13,856 nucleotides of DNA from Prevotellaceae bacterium UBA2852 (GCA_002350855.1 DEFM01000014.1:1-13856), one strand, 5' to 3'; counted from the stretch's first letter, positions 1 through 7,941 are shown. The notes: generated by a model not told the origin, from the sequence alone. Numbers and translations: made by a program.

Positions 1-4
1 CCCT

Positions 5-22
5 GGGGACTTCCTTTTTTTT
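5..22 (+). terminator. right arm of a terminator cut by the window edge
   Basis: GGGGACTTCC followed by eight T residues looks like the 3' arm and U-tract of a rho-independent terminator for a + strand gene ending left of the window. Only CCC is visible of the would-be left arm, so the stem cannot be confirmed. Confidence 0.4.
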
Positions 23-34
23 GTTTGTCATTAT

Positions 35-65
35 TTTGCTGCTTGAGTAACTTGTTGTAATTTTG
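35..65 (+). promoter_or_regulatory. Bacteroidetes-type promoter for pepT and the S4 gene
   Basis: A -33 box TTTG at 35-38 and a -7 box TAATTTTG at 58-65 are separated by 19 bases. This matches the Bacteroidetes consensus TTTG-N19-21-TAnnTTTG exactly. Transcription would begin near position 72, giving a leader of about 48 bases before the pepT ATG at 120. Confidence 0.75.
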
Positions 66-119
66 CATAGAATTCTATAATGAATTTTTCAATCTTCATG
101 CTACATTCTTCATTTTCTT

Positions 120-1340
120 ATGACATTAGTTGATAGATTTTTAAAATATGTAAGTTTCGATACTCAATCAAGTGAGGAATCGGAAACTACTCCAAGTACC
201 AAGAAGCAATTTGAGTTGGCTAAGTTCTTAAAGTCAGAACTTGAAGAACTGGGTCTTCAAAATGTTGAATTGAATGACAAGTGTTATTTGTATGCTACGT
301 TACCAGGTAATTCAAACAAGACATTGCCAACTGTTGGCTTTATTGCTCATCTTGATACAAGCCCTGATTGTTCCGGAGCTAATGTAAAGACTCGGATTAT
401 TCAGAATTATGATGGGTTAGATATAGAATTGAGTGAAGGAATTCTCTCTTCACCTTCTAAATTTCCCGAATTACTTAACCATGTTGGTGAAGATTTAATT
501 GTGACTGATGGCCATACATTGCTTGGTGCGGATGATAAAGCTGGTATAGCAGAAATTGTTTCTGCATGTGAATATCTTATCATTCATCCTGAGATAGAGC
601 ATGGCGATGTTCATATCGCATTCAACCCTGACGAAGAGATAGGCCAAGGTGCGCATAACTTTGAAGTAAAGAGGTTTGGTTGCGACTTTGCTTACACTAT
701 GGATGGTAGTGAGGTCGGTGAGATAGAATTTGAGAATTTCAATGCTGCTTCAGCTAAGGTGAAGATAAACGGTTGCAGTGTGCATCCTGGTTATGCTAAA
801 GGTAAGATGATTAATGCTGGTCGCATTGCTGCTGAACTCGTTGGTTTGATGCCTGAATCAGAAACTCCAGAAAAGACTGAAGGATATGAAGGATTCTTCC
901 ACTTAACTTGTATTTCCGGTAATTGTGAAGAAGCATCATTATCGTATATTATTCGTGATCATGACAGAAAGAGGTTCGGAGAACGTAAGTCAACGATTAA
1001 GTCTGTCGTTGCATCTTTGAATGAGAAATATGGTGAAGGTGTTGTGGAATTGAATCTTCAAGACCAATATTATAATATGCGTGAAAAGGTAGAGCCGAAG
1101 ATGTATATTATTGATATTGCCAAAGAAGCTATTGCACGTACAGGCGTTGAACCTCGTGTCCGTGCAATCAGAGGTGGTACAGATGGCGCTCAATTGTCTT
1201 TCATGGGTCTTCCTTGTCCCAATATCTTTGCAGGTGGTATCAATTTCCATGGACCTCATGAGTTTTGTCCTGTACAAAGTATGGAAAAAGCTATGATGAC
1301 GGTAGTTAATATCTGTGAGATAGTAGCTCAGCGTTTTTAG
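120..1340 (+). CDS. pepT: peptidase T (aminotripeptidase, M20 family)
   Basis: Zinc-dependent cytosolic aminopeptidase that removes the N-terminal residue of tripeptides, in peptide scavenging and protein turnover. At 406 aa it is nearly the length of E. coli PepT (408 aa). The metal and catalytic residues are visible: HLDTSPD (H77, D79), GADDKAG (D138 or D139), NPDEEIGQG (E172 catalytic, E173 metal), TMDG (D195) and the C-terminal FHGPHEF (H377). The dimerisation/lid domain lies roughly between residues 205 and 315. The start at 120 is supported by the good promoter about 55 bases upstream and by the family-like N-terminus ([17 protein letters not shown]). The S4-domain gene follows after 20 bases and is probably cotranscribed. 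I see nothing unusual in the gene. Confidence 0.96.
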   Translation: MTLVDRFLKYVSFDTQSSEESETTPSTKKQFELAKFLKSELEELGLQNVELNDKCYLYATLPGNSNKTLPTVGFIAHLDTSPDCSGANVKTRIIQNYDGLDIELSEGILSSPSKFPELLNHVGEDLIVTDGHTLLGADDKAGIAEIVSACEYLIIHPEIEHGDVHIAFNPDEEIGQGAHNFEVKRFGCDFAYTMDGSEVGEIEFENFNAASAKVKINGCSVHPGYAKGKMINAGRIAAELVGLMPESETPEKTEGYEGFFHLTCISGNCEEASLSYIIRDHDRKRFGERKSTIKSVVASLNEKYGEGVVELNLQDQYYNMREKVEPKMYIIDIAKEAIARTGVEPRVRAIRGGTDGAQLSFMGLPCPNIFAGGINFHGPHEFCPVQSMEKAMMTVVNICEIVAQRF

Positions 1341-1360
1341 TACAATTAATTTGATGGATT

Positions 1361-1807
1361 ATGGCAGAAGCAAGATTAGATAAGTTCCTTTGGGCTGCTC
1401 GTATTTTCAAGACTCGCACAATAGCTGCTGACGCTTGTAAGAATGGACGAGTAATGATTGATGGTGTTAAGATGAAACCGTCGCGTATGGTTAAGGAGGG
1501 TGATGTGATTCAGGTACGCAAACCGCCAGTAACCTATTCTTTCCGTATTTTAAAGGCAATTCAGAATAGGGTGGGTGCCAAACTGGTTCCAGAAATTATC
1601 GAGAATGTCACGACTCCAGATCAGTATGAATTACTGGAAATGAACCGAATAGCAGGATTCGTGAACAGAGCACGTGGAACAGGGCGTCCGACGAAGAAGG
1701 AACGTCGTGATTTGGATGAGTTTACCATGCCTGCATTTTATGGAGACTTCGATTTCGATGACGATGACGACGATGATGACGAATACGAAGAAAGCATACC
1801 AGAGTAA
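1361..1807 (+). CDS. S4-domain RNA-binding protein, Hsp15 (HslR)-like
   Basis: A 148-aa protein with an N-terminal S4 RNA-binding fold (about residues 3-60). It opens with ARLDKFLWAARIFKTRT and contains the typical NGRVMIDGVKMKPS and VKEGDVIQV segments. E. coli Hsp15 binds stalled 50S subunits that carry peptidyl-tRNA, and this family is the closest match. The role is inferred from the family, but a gene for peptidyl-tRNA hydrolase (pth) lies immediately convergent, which fits a translation-rescue context. The C-terminus is a strongly acidic tail: eight consecutive Asp followed by EYEE. It is encoded by a GA(T/C) run at 1757-1780 that could be prone to slippage. The gene lies 20 bases after pepT, and its last codons form the left arm of the shared terminator. 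Confidence 0.88.
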   Translation: MAEARLDKFLWAARIFKTRTIAADACKNGRVMIDGVKMKPSRMVKEGDVIQVRKPPVTYSFRILKAIQNRVGAKLVPEIIENVTTPDQYELLEMNRIAGFVNRARGTGRPTKKERRDLDEFTMPAFYGDFDFDDDDDDDDEYEESIPE

Positions 1808-1833
1808 TTCTGATATGCTTTCTTCGTTTTTTT
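1786..1833 (+). terminator. strong intrinsic terminator overlapping the end of the S4 gene
   Basis: A perfect 13-bp stem pairs 1786-1798 (CGAAGAAAGCATA) with 1814-1826 (TATGCTTTCTTCG). After one C-A mismatch come four more pairs (1800-1803 with 1809-1812) around the loop GTAAT. Seven T residues follow at 1827-1833. The left arm lies inside the coding sequence and the TAA stop codon (1805-1807) is in the apical loop. It ends the pepT-S4 transcript ahead of the convergent pth gene. The - strand side lacks a U-tract, so it looks unidirectional. Confidence 0.9.
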
Positions 1834-1846
1834 GTTTATCCTTTCG

Positions 1847-2410
1847 TTATTTGTTATTGAACTGATTCATCGCTGTATTTATACCAGCAAGACAGAAGGT
1901 CTTTATAGCATCGGTCGCTAAAGCAACACGTTCATACATTGTCTTCATGTCTTCATCGGTGAATTGTCCCAGCACAAAATCTACTTGTCCGCCACGAGGA
2001 AAATCATTGCCTATGCCAAACTTAAGCCTTGCATATTGCTGGCTTCCTACGGTGCTGGCAATGTGTTTGAGTCCGTTGTGCCCGGCATCACTTCCGTTAG
2101 GACGAAGCCTGAGTTTACCAAAAGGCAGAGAAAGATCGTCACAGATAATCAGAATACGCTCGAGAGGAATCTTCTCCTGCTGCATCCAGTAACGAACAGC
2201 GTTTCCGCTTAGGTTCATATATGTGGATGGTTTGACTATTACAACTTCTGCATTCTTGATTCTTCCTTTCGCCACAAATCCATAGCGCTTGTCGGCAAAG
2301 GTGGCATTGATGGATTGTGCAAGTGCATCTACTACGCAAAATCCTATGTTGTGGCGAGTGCCTACATATTCATCACCAATGTTGCCAAGCCCTACAATTA
2401 GATATTTCAT
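1847..2410 (-). CDS. pth: peptidyl-tRNA hydrolase
   Basis: Releases tRNA from peptidyl-tRNAs that drop off the ribosome; essential in most bacteria. Counted from [10 protein letters not shown], all the family's key residues are present: N10, the catalytic H20 in TRHNIGF, N66 in YMNLSGN, D91/D92 in [14 protein letters not shown], and N112 in GSDAGHNG. The length of 187 aa matches the family. The frame stays open to an ATG at 2479, which would add 23 residues ([16 protein letters not shown]...). I chose 2410 because the domain begins there and the bases just upstream are A-rich (CGCAAAACACA), as is common before Bacteroidetes starts. It lies 203 bases downstream of rplY, with two hairpins between them. 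It converges with the S4 gene, 39 bases apart. Confidence 0.95.
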   Translation of the reverse strand: MKYLIVGLGNIGDEYVGTRHNIGFCVVDALAQSINATFADKRYGFVAKGRIKNAEVVIVKPSTYMNLSGNAVRYWMQQEKIPLERILIICDDLSLPFGKLRLRPNGSDAGHNGLKHIASTVGSQQYARLKFGIGNDFPRGGQVDFVLGQFTDEDMKTMYERVALATDAIKTFCLAGINTAMNQFNNK

Positions 2411-2503
2411 TGTGTTTTGCGATTCTGTGATTTGTGGTTCTTTGTGAAATATGTTTAAGATTTTCCTTAACAGATTCATGACTTGAGAAGTGTTTAAACA
2501 AAT

Positions 2504-2557
2504 AAGGATTTTAAGGTGAATGGTCTTTAGTTGACTTATTGCTCCCTTAAAATCCTT
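2504..2557 (-). repeat. 13-bp inverted repeat, AAGGATTTTAAGG family, in the rplY-pth spacer
   Basis: AAGGATTTTAAGG (2504-2516) pairs perfectly with CCTTAAAATCCTT (2545-2557) across a 28-base loop. On the - strand it is followed by ATTTGTTT, a weak U-tract, so it may terminate or attenuate transcription from rplY into pth. The stem sequence matches the core of the hairpin at 6558-6619, so the two belong to one small repeat family. Confidence 0.6.
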
Positions 2558-2565
2558 TTATTGTG

Positions 2566-2599
2566 AATTCAATTTAATGCGTAGCGCATTGCTTGAATT
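2566..2599 (-). repeat. compact two-part hairpin just after the rplY stop
   Basis: AATTCAA (2566-2572) pairs with TTGAATT (2593-2599). Inside it, AATGCG (2576-2581) pairs with CGCATT (2585-2590) around a three-base loop. Unpaired TTT and GC separate the two stems. It begins 15 bases after the rplY stop codon. No U-tract follows, so a role in stabilising or processing the rplY 3' end is as likely as termination. Confidence 0.55.
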
Positions 2600-2613
2600 G
2601 CGAAGAGTCTGTA

Positions 2614-3207
2614 TTATTCTTCTGTTGTCTCAGCTGCTGCACGTGCTGCACGAGTCATACGAACTGCACAAACGACAACTTCCTTAGAAGTGATGATTTC
2701 AAGTCCTTCGAAACTGAGTTCAGCAACTTTAAGAGACTTGCCAAGACCGAGGCTTGTAACATCGATGTTGAGTGTGTCTGGGAATGCAGTGTAAGGAGCT
2801 TTAACCTTGAGCTTGCGAACGTTGAGAGCGAGCTTACCACCGGCACGTACACCTTCTGCCAAACCATTGAGCTTAACAGGGATCTCCATAACGATAGGAG
2901 CGTCTGTGATCTGATAGAAGTCAACGTGTACAGGAATGTCCTTTACGAAATCGTTCTGGAGTTCCTTAAGAATAACCTTGATTTCCTTGCCTTCGATGTT
3001 GAGGTTGATGATGTAAACGTTTGGAGTGTAGATGACTTTTGCAAGTTCCTTCTGAGAAACAACGATAGACTGTGCTTTTGGAAGTCCGTTAGCGTCTTTC
3101 TCTACTCCATATACTACACATGGAACCATTTCTGCGCGGCGAAGGTCGCGGCTTGCTTTCTTGCCAAGGTCTTTGCGAACCTGAGCGTTAAGTGTAATTT
3201 CTTTCAT
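2614..3207 (-). CDS. rplY: 50S ribosomal protein L25, long (Ctc/TL5) form
   Basis: Binds 5S rRNA in the central protuberance of the 50S subunit. At 197 aa it is the long general-stress (Ctc/TL5) form. It has an N-terminal 5S-binding beta-barrel (about residues 1-92, starting MKEITLNAQVRKDLGKKASR with VPCVVYG) and a C-terminal TL5-type beta domain (about 97-185). That domain contains VHVDFYQI and GVRAGGKLALNVRKLKVKAP. The protein ends in a low-complexity Ala/Arg/Glu tail. The gene has its own promoter and a leader of about 100 bases with a hairpin, and two further hairpins lie beyond its stop. In many bacteria L25/Ctc genes are next to pth, as here. Codon choice is strongly biased, as expected for a ribosomal protein, which explains the long antisense open frame opposite it. 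Confidence 0.95.
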   Translation of the reverse strand: MKEITLNAQVRKDLGKKASRDLRRAEMVPCVVYGVEKDANGLPKAQSIVVSQKELAKVIYTPNVYIINLNIEGKEIKVILKELQNDFVKDIPVHVDFYQITDAPIVMEIPVKLNGLAEGVRAGGKLALNVRKLKVKAPYTAFPDTLNIDVTSLGLGKSLKVAELSFEGLEIITSKEVVVCAVRMTRAARAAAETTEE

Positions 3208-3267
3208 TGTTTTGTAGTTTTGTGTTACTATGAATTAAGTATTTCTGCTTAATCTGCCATCACACGT

Positions 3268-3291
3268 GGAGACTCGTCCGAAGGCGACTCC
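3268..3291 (-). promoter_or_regulatory. imperfect hairpin in the rplY leader
   Basis: On the - strand this reads GGAG-TCG-CC-TTC-GG-A-CGA-GT-CTCC: three short paired blocks, broken by one- and two-base bulges, capped by a TTC loop. It lies midway between the predicted start of transcription (about 3311) and the rplY ATG at 3207. No U-tract follows, so it is not a terminator. A ribosomal-protein autoregulatory leader is possible, but this rests only on position and pairing. Confidence 0.35.
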
Positions 3292-3317
3292 TTGGATGCT
3301 TCAGATGAAAAGCGGTG

Positions 3318-3349
3318 CAAAGTTACTACTTTTTCTTGGTTTGAGGAAA
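3318..3349 (-). promoter_or_regulatory. promoter for rplY
   Basis: On the - strand the -7 box is TAACTTTG (3325 to 3318, followed by CA). A -33-like TTTC (3349 to 3346) lies 20 bases upstream. The -7 box is a perfect TAnnTTTG match and the -33 is 3 of 4. Initiation would fall near 3311, leaving a leader of about 104 bases. Confidence 0.65.
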
Positions 3350-3369
3350 TATACTCCGAACTATTTTTG

Positions 3370-5628
3370 TCAACCTTGCATTTCTGCATTGAGAATTACA
3401 GCATCGTATAGCATTTCAAGCTGTTTTACGTTCGGATTGCTCTGTGAAGACAGTATTTTCACAGAGTCGATGAATTCTCTTTTATATGTTTGTTCGGCTT
3501 TGTCCGTAGTCTGGAACAATTTCCAGCTAAGACACAGGTTATTATATGACTCTTTAAGATTTCCGCTGAGGAATTGTGCCAGTCCGGAATGGGTAAGGGT
3601 GGTGTAACGCTGTACAGTATCTGCCGATTCCTGAGTCAGAATCTTATTGAAAAGCTCTATGGATTTTTCTGTATTGCCGGCAAGTAGTTGTACCCAAGCC
3701 AATCTGTCGTTTAACGATTCCTCGTCTTTCAGATATACAGCTTTGTATAACAGTGGCAGCTCTTCCTCGTACTTTTTCTGTTGCTCAAGACAGTCGATTT
3801 TGCGAATGATATAACGTAGATTGTCCGAGTCGGTTTCGAGCAGCATATCATAGTAGATCTCTGCATTGGAATACTGCTTAAGCTGGTATGCTGTCTGTGC
3901 AAGATGCTTAAGTGTCCAGTTTGAATTGGAATTAAGTTGAAAGGCTGTGGTATAGCTGTTGAGTGCCTCCTCTGTCAATCCTGTCTTCTGTTGGCAGAAA
4001 CCTATCTGCTGCCACAAAATCACATCTGATTCCTGATTCTGCGGATTCTGTTCCATAAACAGATTCAACGCATCTGTATAGAATTCCTTGCGCATCAGAA
4101 ACTCTGCCAGCTCATGTGTCTTTTCTTTGTGTTGTAGCAGAAGATTCAGCATTTGTATGTTGAGAGGTGTGAACTTCTCCTTGTTCTTGTCAAAAGGATT
4201 GTCAAATTGTGTGTGATATGGATATATGGTGAAGAATCTGTAAAGGTCACCTATGTAATTTCTGCTTACGTGTTTAGCTTTGGGTGCAGTGATTTGTTTG
4301 CTTTTCAATACTTCTTCAATGTCTTCATCTTTAATCTGGCTTGCCAGACTGTTGCTAAGCATGTCGCGTCCCATGCTACCGATTTGTTCGGTCATGAAGT
4401 AGAAAGAGTACTTGTCGCTGTCGCAGAACGGTGACAGGCTGACCACCTTGTCGAAGATGTTGGTGTATGATGTGCCGTCTGCAGACTTCTCCGTCTCCTG
4501 GTTCTTGCTTATATTTGCAGTTAGAAGAGGATGGTCTTTGTAGAAAGGAGTAAACCAGTGGGAGAGGGTATGAAAGAAAGAGTTTCCTTTGAGATGTGCA
4601 AACGAACTCATATAGACGTCAGCGCCATCCATTTGCATCTCCGCTATTTCCTGTATCTTGGAGTTTGCTTTATCGTCTTCCTCACGGTGATGCCATTCTG
4701 GGTTCTCACCGTTCTGCGTCATATAGTTGTCAATTTCCTCAATGCCGAACTGTGTACGTCGGAACTGTGTGCTTTGCATTATTGCCGGAATAATATCGTT
4801 GCGCATCTTGGAATTGATAGTATCCGTGAGGGTGGCGTACTGCAGTTGCATCAATATGCGGAAAGTGTCGTTTATGAAGTTGGGGTCTTCAAGGTATAAC
4901 GACAGGCGGGCTGAAACTTGTGAATATTTCTTGATTTGCTTGTCGTAGCGACGGAGCACGAGAATTATTCCGACAATGGCTCTTTGGTTAAGTCTAACGT
5001 CTGTCTGCAAATAAGCGTCAAACAGAAGCATAAGCTTCCGCTGGTCGAATGTCTCCAGTAATGACAATGTTACTGCGCTAATAAAGATGCATTTGTCCTC
5101 TATGAAGATGCTGTCGGAATTAATCAGTTCCGTCGCAGTCTCGTAGTCACTTTTGTGCCATACATCACTGGTCCACACATAGTCAAACATTGATGTCAGA
5201 GTCTGCTCACGTTCGTTATGGTGTTCCTCCAACACTCTCGTCTGTATGGATTCGCGATCATTGGGATTCTCCTGCAGGTTGCGTAATGCAGAGCAGTGAG
5301 TTTGCAGTGAAAGGAGAATCCTGTCGAGTGTTATTCCCGTACGAAGGTATTTCAGAGTAATACAGTATTTTTCGTTGGTCTTGGTTTGTATGCGATTTAA
5401 TCGCTGAGCACGTTCGCCCAGCACGTAGCTTTGCTCTACAAGTTGGGAATAGAGCTTAGTGGCATTGGGATCGTCTACGCCTTGAACCATATAGCGCAGC
5501 AGCGTAACATAGGTGTTGCGCATGTTGGCAAGTTCATTGTTGAGTTCATAGCTGTTGCTTGACTCAACAATTTTCTCGAGGCTTTTCAATATGTCAGCGA
5601 GGTTTGACGAACGAAAAATCTTTTCCAT
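3370..5628 (-). CDS. large TPR-repeat protein of unknown function
   Basis: I do not recognise a named family. The 752-aa protein has no signal peptide or membrane segment, so it is probably cytosolic. Residues 1 to about 480 are mostly helical and polar with no motif I can name. From about 500 to 700 there are tetratricopeptide-like helical pairs, for example WQQIGFCQQKTGLTEEALNSY, then LAQTAYQLKQYSNAEIYYDML, then WVQLLAGNTEKSIELFNKIL. TPRs usually hold partner proteins. The start at 5628 overlaps the end of the upstream substrate-binding lipoprotein gene by 35 bases, which implies translational coupling; a later Met at residue 36 is possible. The gene ends just before the rplY promoter, and I see no clear terminator in that gap. 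Confidence 0.8.
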   Translation of the reverse strand: MEKIFRSSNLADILKSLEKIVESSNSYELNNELANMRNTYVTLLRYMVQGVDDPNATKLYSQLVEQSYVLGERAQRLNRIQTKTNEKYCITLKYLRTGITLDRILLSLQTHCSALRNLQENPNDRESIQTRVLEEHHNEREQTLTSMFDYVWTSDVWHKSDYETATELINSDSIFIEDKCIFISAVTLSLLETFDQRKLMLLFDAYLQTDVRLNQRAIVGIILVLRRYDKQIKKYSQVSARLSLYLEDPNFINDTFRILMQLQYATLTDTINSKMRNDIIPAIMQSTQFRRTQFGIEEIDNYMTQNGENPEWHHREEDDKANSKIQEIAEMQMDGADVYMSSFAHLKGNSFFHTLSHWFTPFYKDHPLLTANISKNQETEKSADGTSYTNIFDKVVSLSPFCDSDKYSFYFMTEQIGSMGRDMLSNSLASQIKDEDIEEVLKSKQITAPKAKHVSRNYIGDLYRFFTIYPYHTQFDNPFDKNKEKFTPLNIQMLNLLLQHKEKTHELAEFLMRKEFYTDALNLFMEQNPQNQESDVILWQQIGFCQQKTGLTEEALNSYTTAFQLNSNSNWTLKHLAQTAYQLKQYSNAEIYYDMLLETDSDNLRYIIRKIDCLEQQKKYEEELPLLYKAVYLKDEESLNDRLAWVQLLAGNTEKSIELFNKILTQESADTVQRYTTLTHSGLAQFLSGNLKESYNNLCLSWKLFQTTDKAEQTYKREFIDSVKILSSQSNPNVKQLEMLYDAVILNAEMQG

Positions 5629-6532
5629 AGAGATTGCGTGAACGCATCCATTGTGCGATCTGTGGGTTTAAGGTGTCTGTTGGCTGTTGTGCGTGCCTGA
5701 ACTCTGGTACGCAGAAAACTGTGTCAGGCAATGATGGTGCCTGAGGAATATATTTAATAAGTCGTGAACGTGACTTTATTTTCTTCTGATTAATGAAATC
5801 TACAGCTTTGTTATATGCTTTAACCATTGCATCGATGTCTTTTTTGCGATGCTTCATCACGCTGTCGTTAGCTACAACTGCCAGAATGTATTCGCTACAG
5901 TTAAGGCTGTCGCTACCGTTGATGCGGTTCGCACCAAACGAAGTGCAGAATGATGCATAGGGTTCTGGAAGCAATGCTCCGTCGTACTGATTCTGGTTAA
6001 GCATTGCAGCCCTAAGCGGAATGTTGTTTATTTGTGGTTTGTTGAGATCCTCTGAAATCATTCCTACTGATTCGAGAATCTTGTCTGTGAGATAGTCAAG
6101 AGAAGAATTGCGTGTGATGGCAACAATTTTCTCTTTTACGCTTTTTGTGTGTTTCAGACGTGATGTTGATGACGTTACGAGAAACAGGTGGAGATCGTTC
6201 TGGAATACAACGCCTATGCTGTCGCCTCGGCTTCTCCAAACCGAAGCCTTGACCATGTCGGTAACAATAATGTCGTCGTGGCTGAAGAAAAATGCTGTGT
6301 CGGCATCCATGGCAGATTCGTAGGTGTGCAGTTTAACACCATCAGGTATATCGTTGAAATAACCTTCTTGCTCAGCGATATAGAATGGCAAACATTCTAC
6401 AGTCGGGAGCACTCCTATGCACAATGCCGTTGAATCGGAGTCGTCGTTGCTGGTAGCAGAAGAGTCTCCATTGCCACATGACATGAAGAGTAGCACGAAC
6501 GCACTTGCAATGGTTGCAAATATTTTTCTCAT
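5594..6532 (-). CDS. substrate-binding lipoprotein (NMT1/THI5-like)
   Basis: A 312-aa periplasmic-binding-protein-like lipoprotein. From the Met at 6532 the N-terminus is a lipoprotein signal: MRKIFATIASAFVLLFMSC, with the lipobox Cys at residue 19, followed by a Ser/Asp-rich linker. The mature part opens with IGVLPTVECLPFYIAEQEGYF and later has YDGALLPEPYAS. Both are typical of the type-2 binding-protein fold of SsuA/TauA/THI5-like ABC transport components. The ligand cannot be told from sequence. No permease or ATPase gene is adjacent. An upstream ATG at 6562 is rejected because it would put 10 residues before the signal peptide and lies inside the pgk terminator stem. The 3' end overlaps the TPR gene by 35 bases. 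Confidence 0.82.
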   Translation of the reverse strand: MRKIFATIASAFVLLFMSCGNGDSSATSNDDSDSTALCIGVLPTVECLPFYIAEQEGYFNDIPDGVKLHTYESAMDADTAFFFSHDDIIVTDMVKASVWRSRGDSIGVVFQNDLHLFLVTSSTSRLKHTKSVKEKIVAITRNSSLDYLTDKILESVGMISEDLNKPQINNIPLRAAMLNQNQYDGALLPEPYASFCTSFGANRINGSDSLNCSEYILAVVANDSVMKHRKKDIDAMVKAYNKAVDFINQKKIKSRSRLIKYIPQAPSLPDTVFCVPEFRHAQQPTDTLNPQIAQWMRSRNLYGKDFSFVKPR

Positions 6533-6557
6533 AACATTATTGAACCTATAAAAATAA

Positions 6558-6619
6558 ATCAAGGATTCTAAGGATTCTCGGGATCAGAATTAATCCTATA
6601 AATCCTTAAAATCCTTGAT
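6558..6619 (-). terminator. pgk terminator hairpin, AAGGATTTTAAGG family
   Basis: A 19-bp stem joins 6601-6619 with 6558-6576 across a 24-base loop. It is perfect except for one position, which becomes a U-G wobble in - strand RNA. The RNA then runs into UUAUUUUUA (6557 down). It starts 19 bases after the pgk stop. The core sequence is shared with the inverted repeat at 2504-2557. Confidence 0.78.
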
Positions 6620-6637
6620 GAGGAGTTTTATCAGTGA

Positions 6638-7885
6638 TTAGCCTTTGATTGCAGCTACTCCTGGGAGTACCTTACCTTCGATAGCTTCGAGAAGAGCACC
6701 ACCACCAGTAGAGATGTAGCTAACTTTGTCTTCGAGACCGAACTTGTGTACGCAAGCTACAGAGTCACCACCACCAACGAGTGAGAATGCTCCGTTTGCA
6801 GTTGCTTCTGCTACTGCGTCACCTACTGCACGGCTTCCTGCGCAGAAGTTGTCGAATTCAAATACACCTGCAGGACCATTCCAAAGAATAGTTTTTGCAT
6901 CACGGATAGCTTTCTTGAAACGCTCCTGAGTTTCAGGACCTACGTCAAGACCTTCCCAACCTTCAGGAATTGCGTTGCTTGGGCAAACCTTCTGGTTAGC
7001 GTCGTTGCTGAAGCTGTCAGCGATGATGCTGTCAGAAGCGAGAACGAGTTCTACACCGTTCTTCTTTGCAAGTTCTTCAACGCCAAGAGCTACGTCGAGC
7101 TTATCGTCTTCGCAGATAGAGTTACCAACTGTACCTCCGTGAGCCTTCATGAATGTATATGTCATACCACCGCAGAGGATGAGACGGTCAACCTTGCCGA
7201 GGAGGTTTTCGATGATACCGATCTTTGTAGATACCTTAGAACCACCCATGATGGCAACGAATGGACGCTGGATGTTGCTGAGGACATTGTCAACTGCAGT
7301 AACTTCCTTCTCCATGAGAAGACCGAGCATCTTGTTGTCTGCATCGAAGTAGTCAGCGATGACAGCTGTAGAAGCGTGACGACGGTGAGCTGTACCGAAT
7401 GCGTCCATTACGTAGCAGTCTGCATAGCTTGCGAGAGTCTTAGCGAATTCCTTCTGGCTTTCTTTCATTGCTTTCTTAGCCTGGTCGTATTCAGGAGTGC
7501 CTTTTTCTACGCCTACAGGCTTGCCTTCTTCTTCTGGATAGAAACGGAGGTTTTCGAGGAGAAGAACTTCACCAGCCTTGAGAGCTGCTGCCTGTTCTGC
7601 TGCCTTTGCGCAGTCTGGAGCGAACTGAACTGGAGTGCCAAGTGCAGCTGCTACAGCGTCTTTAATCTGTGCGAGGGAAAGTTTAGGATTAACTTTGCCT
7701 TTAGGTTTACCCATGTGGCTCATGATAATTAGTGAACCACCTCCTTCAAGGATGAGCTTCAGAGTAGGAAGAGCACCGCGGATACGGGTGTCGTCAGTGA
7801 TTTTTCCATTCTCGTCAAGAGGCACGTTGAAGTCAACGCGCACGATTGCCTTCTTACCGGCAAATTTGTAATCTTTGATTTCCAT
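6638..7885 (-). CDS. pgk: phosphoglycerate kinase
   Basis: Glycolytic enzyme transferring phosphate from 1,3-bisphosphoglycerate to ADP; monomeric and cytosolic. Length is 415 aa, as in other Bacteroidales. The 3-phosphoglycerate-binding N-domain shows [10 protein letters not shown] (residues 15-24), [12 protein letters not shown] (31-42), SHMGKPKG (56-63) and the basic [12 protein letters not shown]. The nucleotide-binding C-domain shows [34 protein letters not shown] (371-377) and STGGGA (392-397). The gene has its own promoter and terminator and stands as a single transcription unit between asnA and the substrate-binding lipoprotein. Strong codon bias explains the long antisense frames opposite it. 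Confidence 0.98.
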   Translation of the reverse strand: MEIKDYKFAGKKAIVRVDFNVPLDENGKITDDTRIRGALPTLKLILEGGGSLIIMSHMGKPKGKVNPKLSLAQIKDAVAAALGTPVQFAPDCAKAAEQAAALKAGEVLLLENLRFYPEEEGKPVGVEKGTPEYDQAKKAMKESQKEFAKTLASYADCYVMDAFGTAHRRHASTAVIADYFDADNKMLGLLMEKEVTAVDNVLSNIQRPFVAIMGGSKVSTKIGIIENLLGKVDRLILCGGMTYTFMKAHGGTVGNSICEDDKLDVALGVEELAKKNGVELVLASDSIIADSFSNDANQKVCPSNAIPEGWEGLDVGPETQERFKKAIRDAKTILWNGPAGVFEFDNFCAGSRAVGDAVAEATANGAFSLVGGGDSVACVHKFGLEDKVSYISTGGGALLEAIEGKVLPGVAAIKG

Positions 7886-7941
7886 GTTGACAATGTTGTA
7901 TTAAGTTGTGAATAAATAATATGCACTATTCTCTTTCTGTA

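Noticed and set aside
2411..2479. N-terminal extension of pth to the ATG at 2479
   Set aside because: The 23 extra residues lie outside the conserved domain, and the 187-aa form starting [10 protein letters not shown] fits the family length. The longer form cannot be excluded.
2593..3252. 219-codon open frame on the + strand opposite rplY
   Set aside because: It is the antisense shadow of a codon-biased ribosomal protein gene. Its translation is Cys/Phe-rich with no recognisable domain, and it covers the rplY start region.
6533..6562. Upstream start for the substrate-binding lipoprotein
   Set aside because: It would place 10 residues before a complete lipoprotein signal peptide and lies within the pgk terminator stem.
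7139..7732. 197-codon open frame on the + strand opposite pgk
   Set aside because: An antisense shadow of pgk; the composition (Cys, Phe, Ser-rich) is non-protein-like and there is no promoter of its own.
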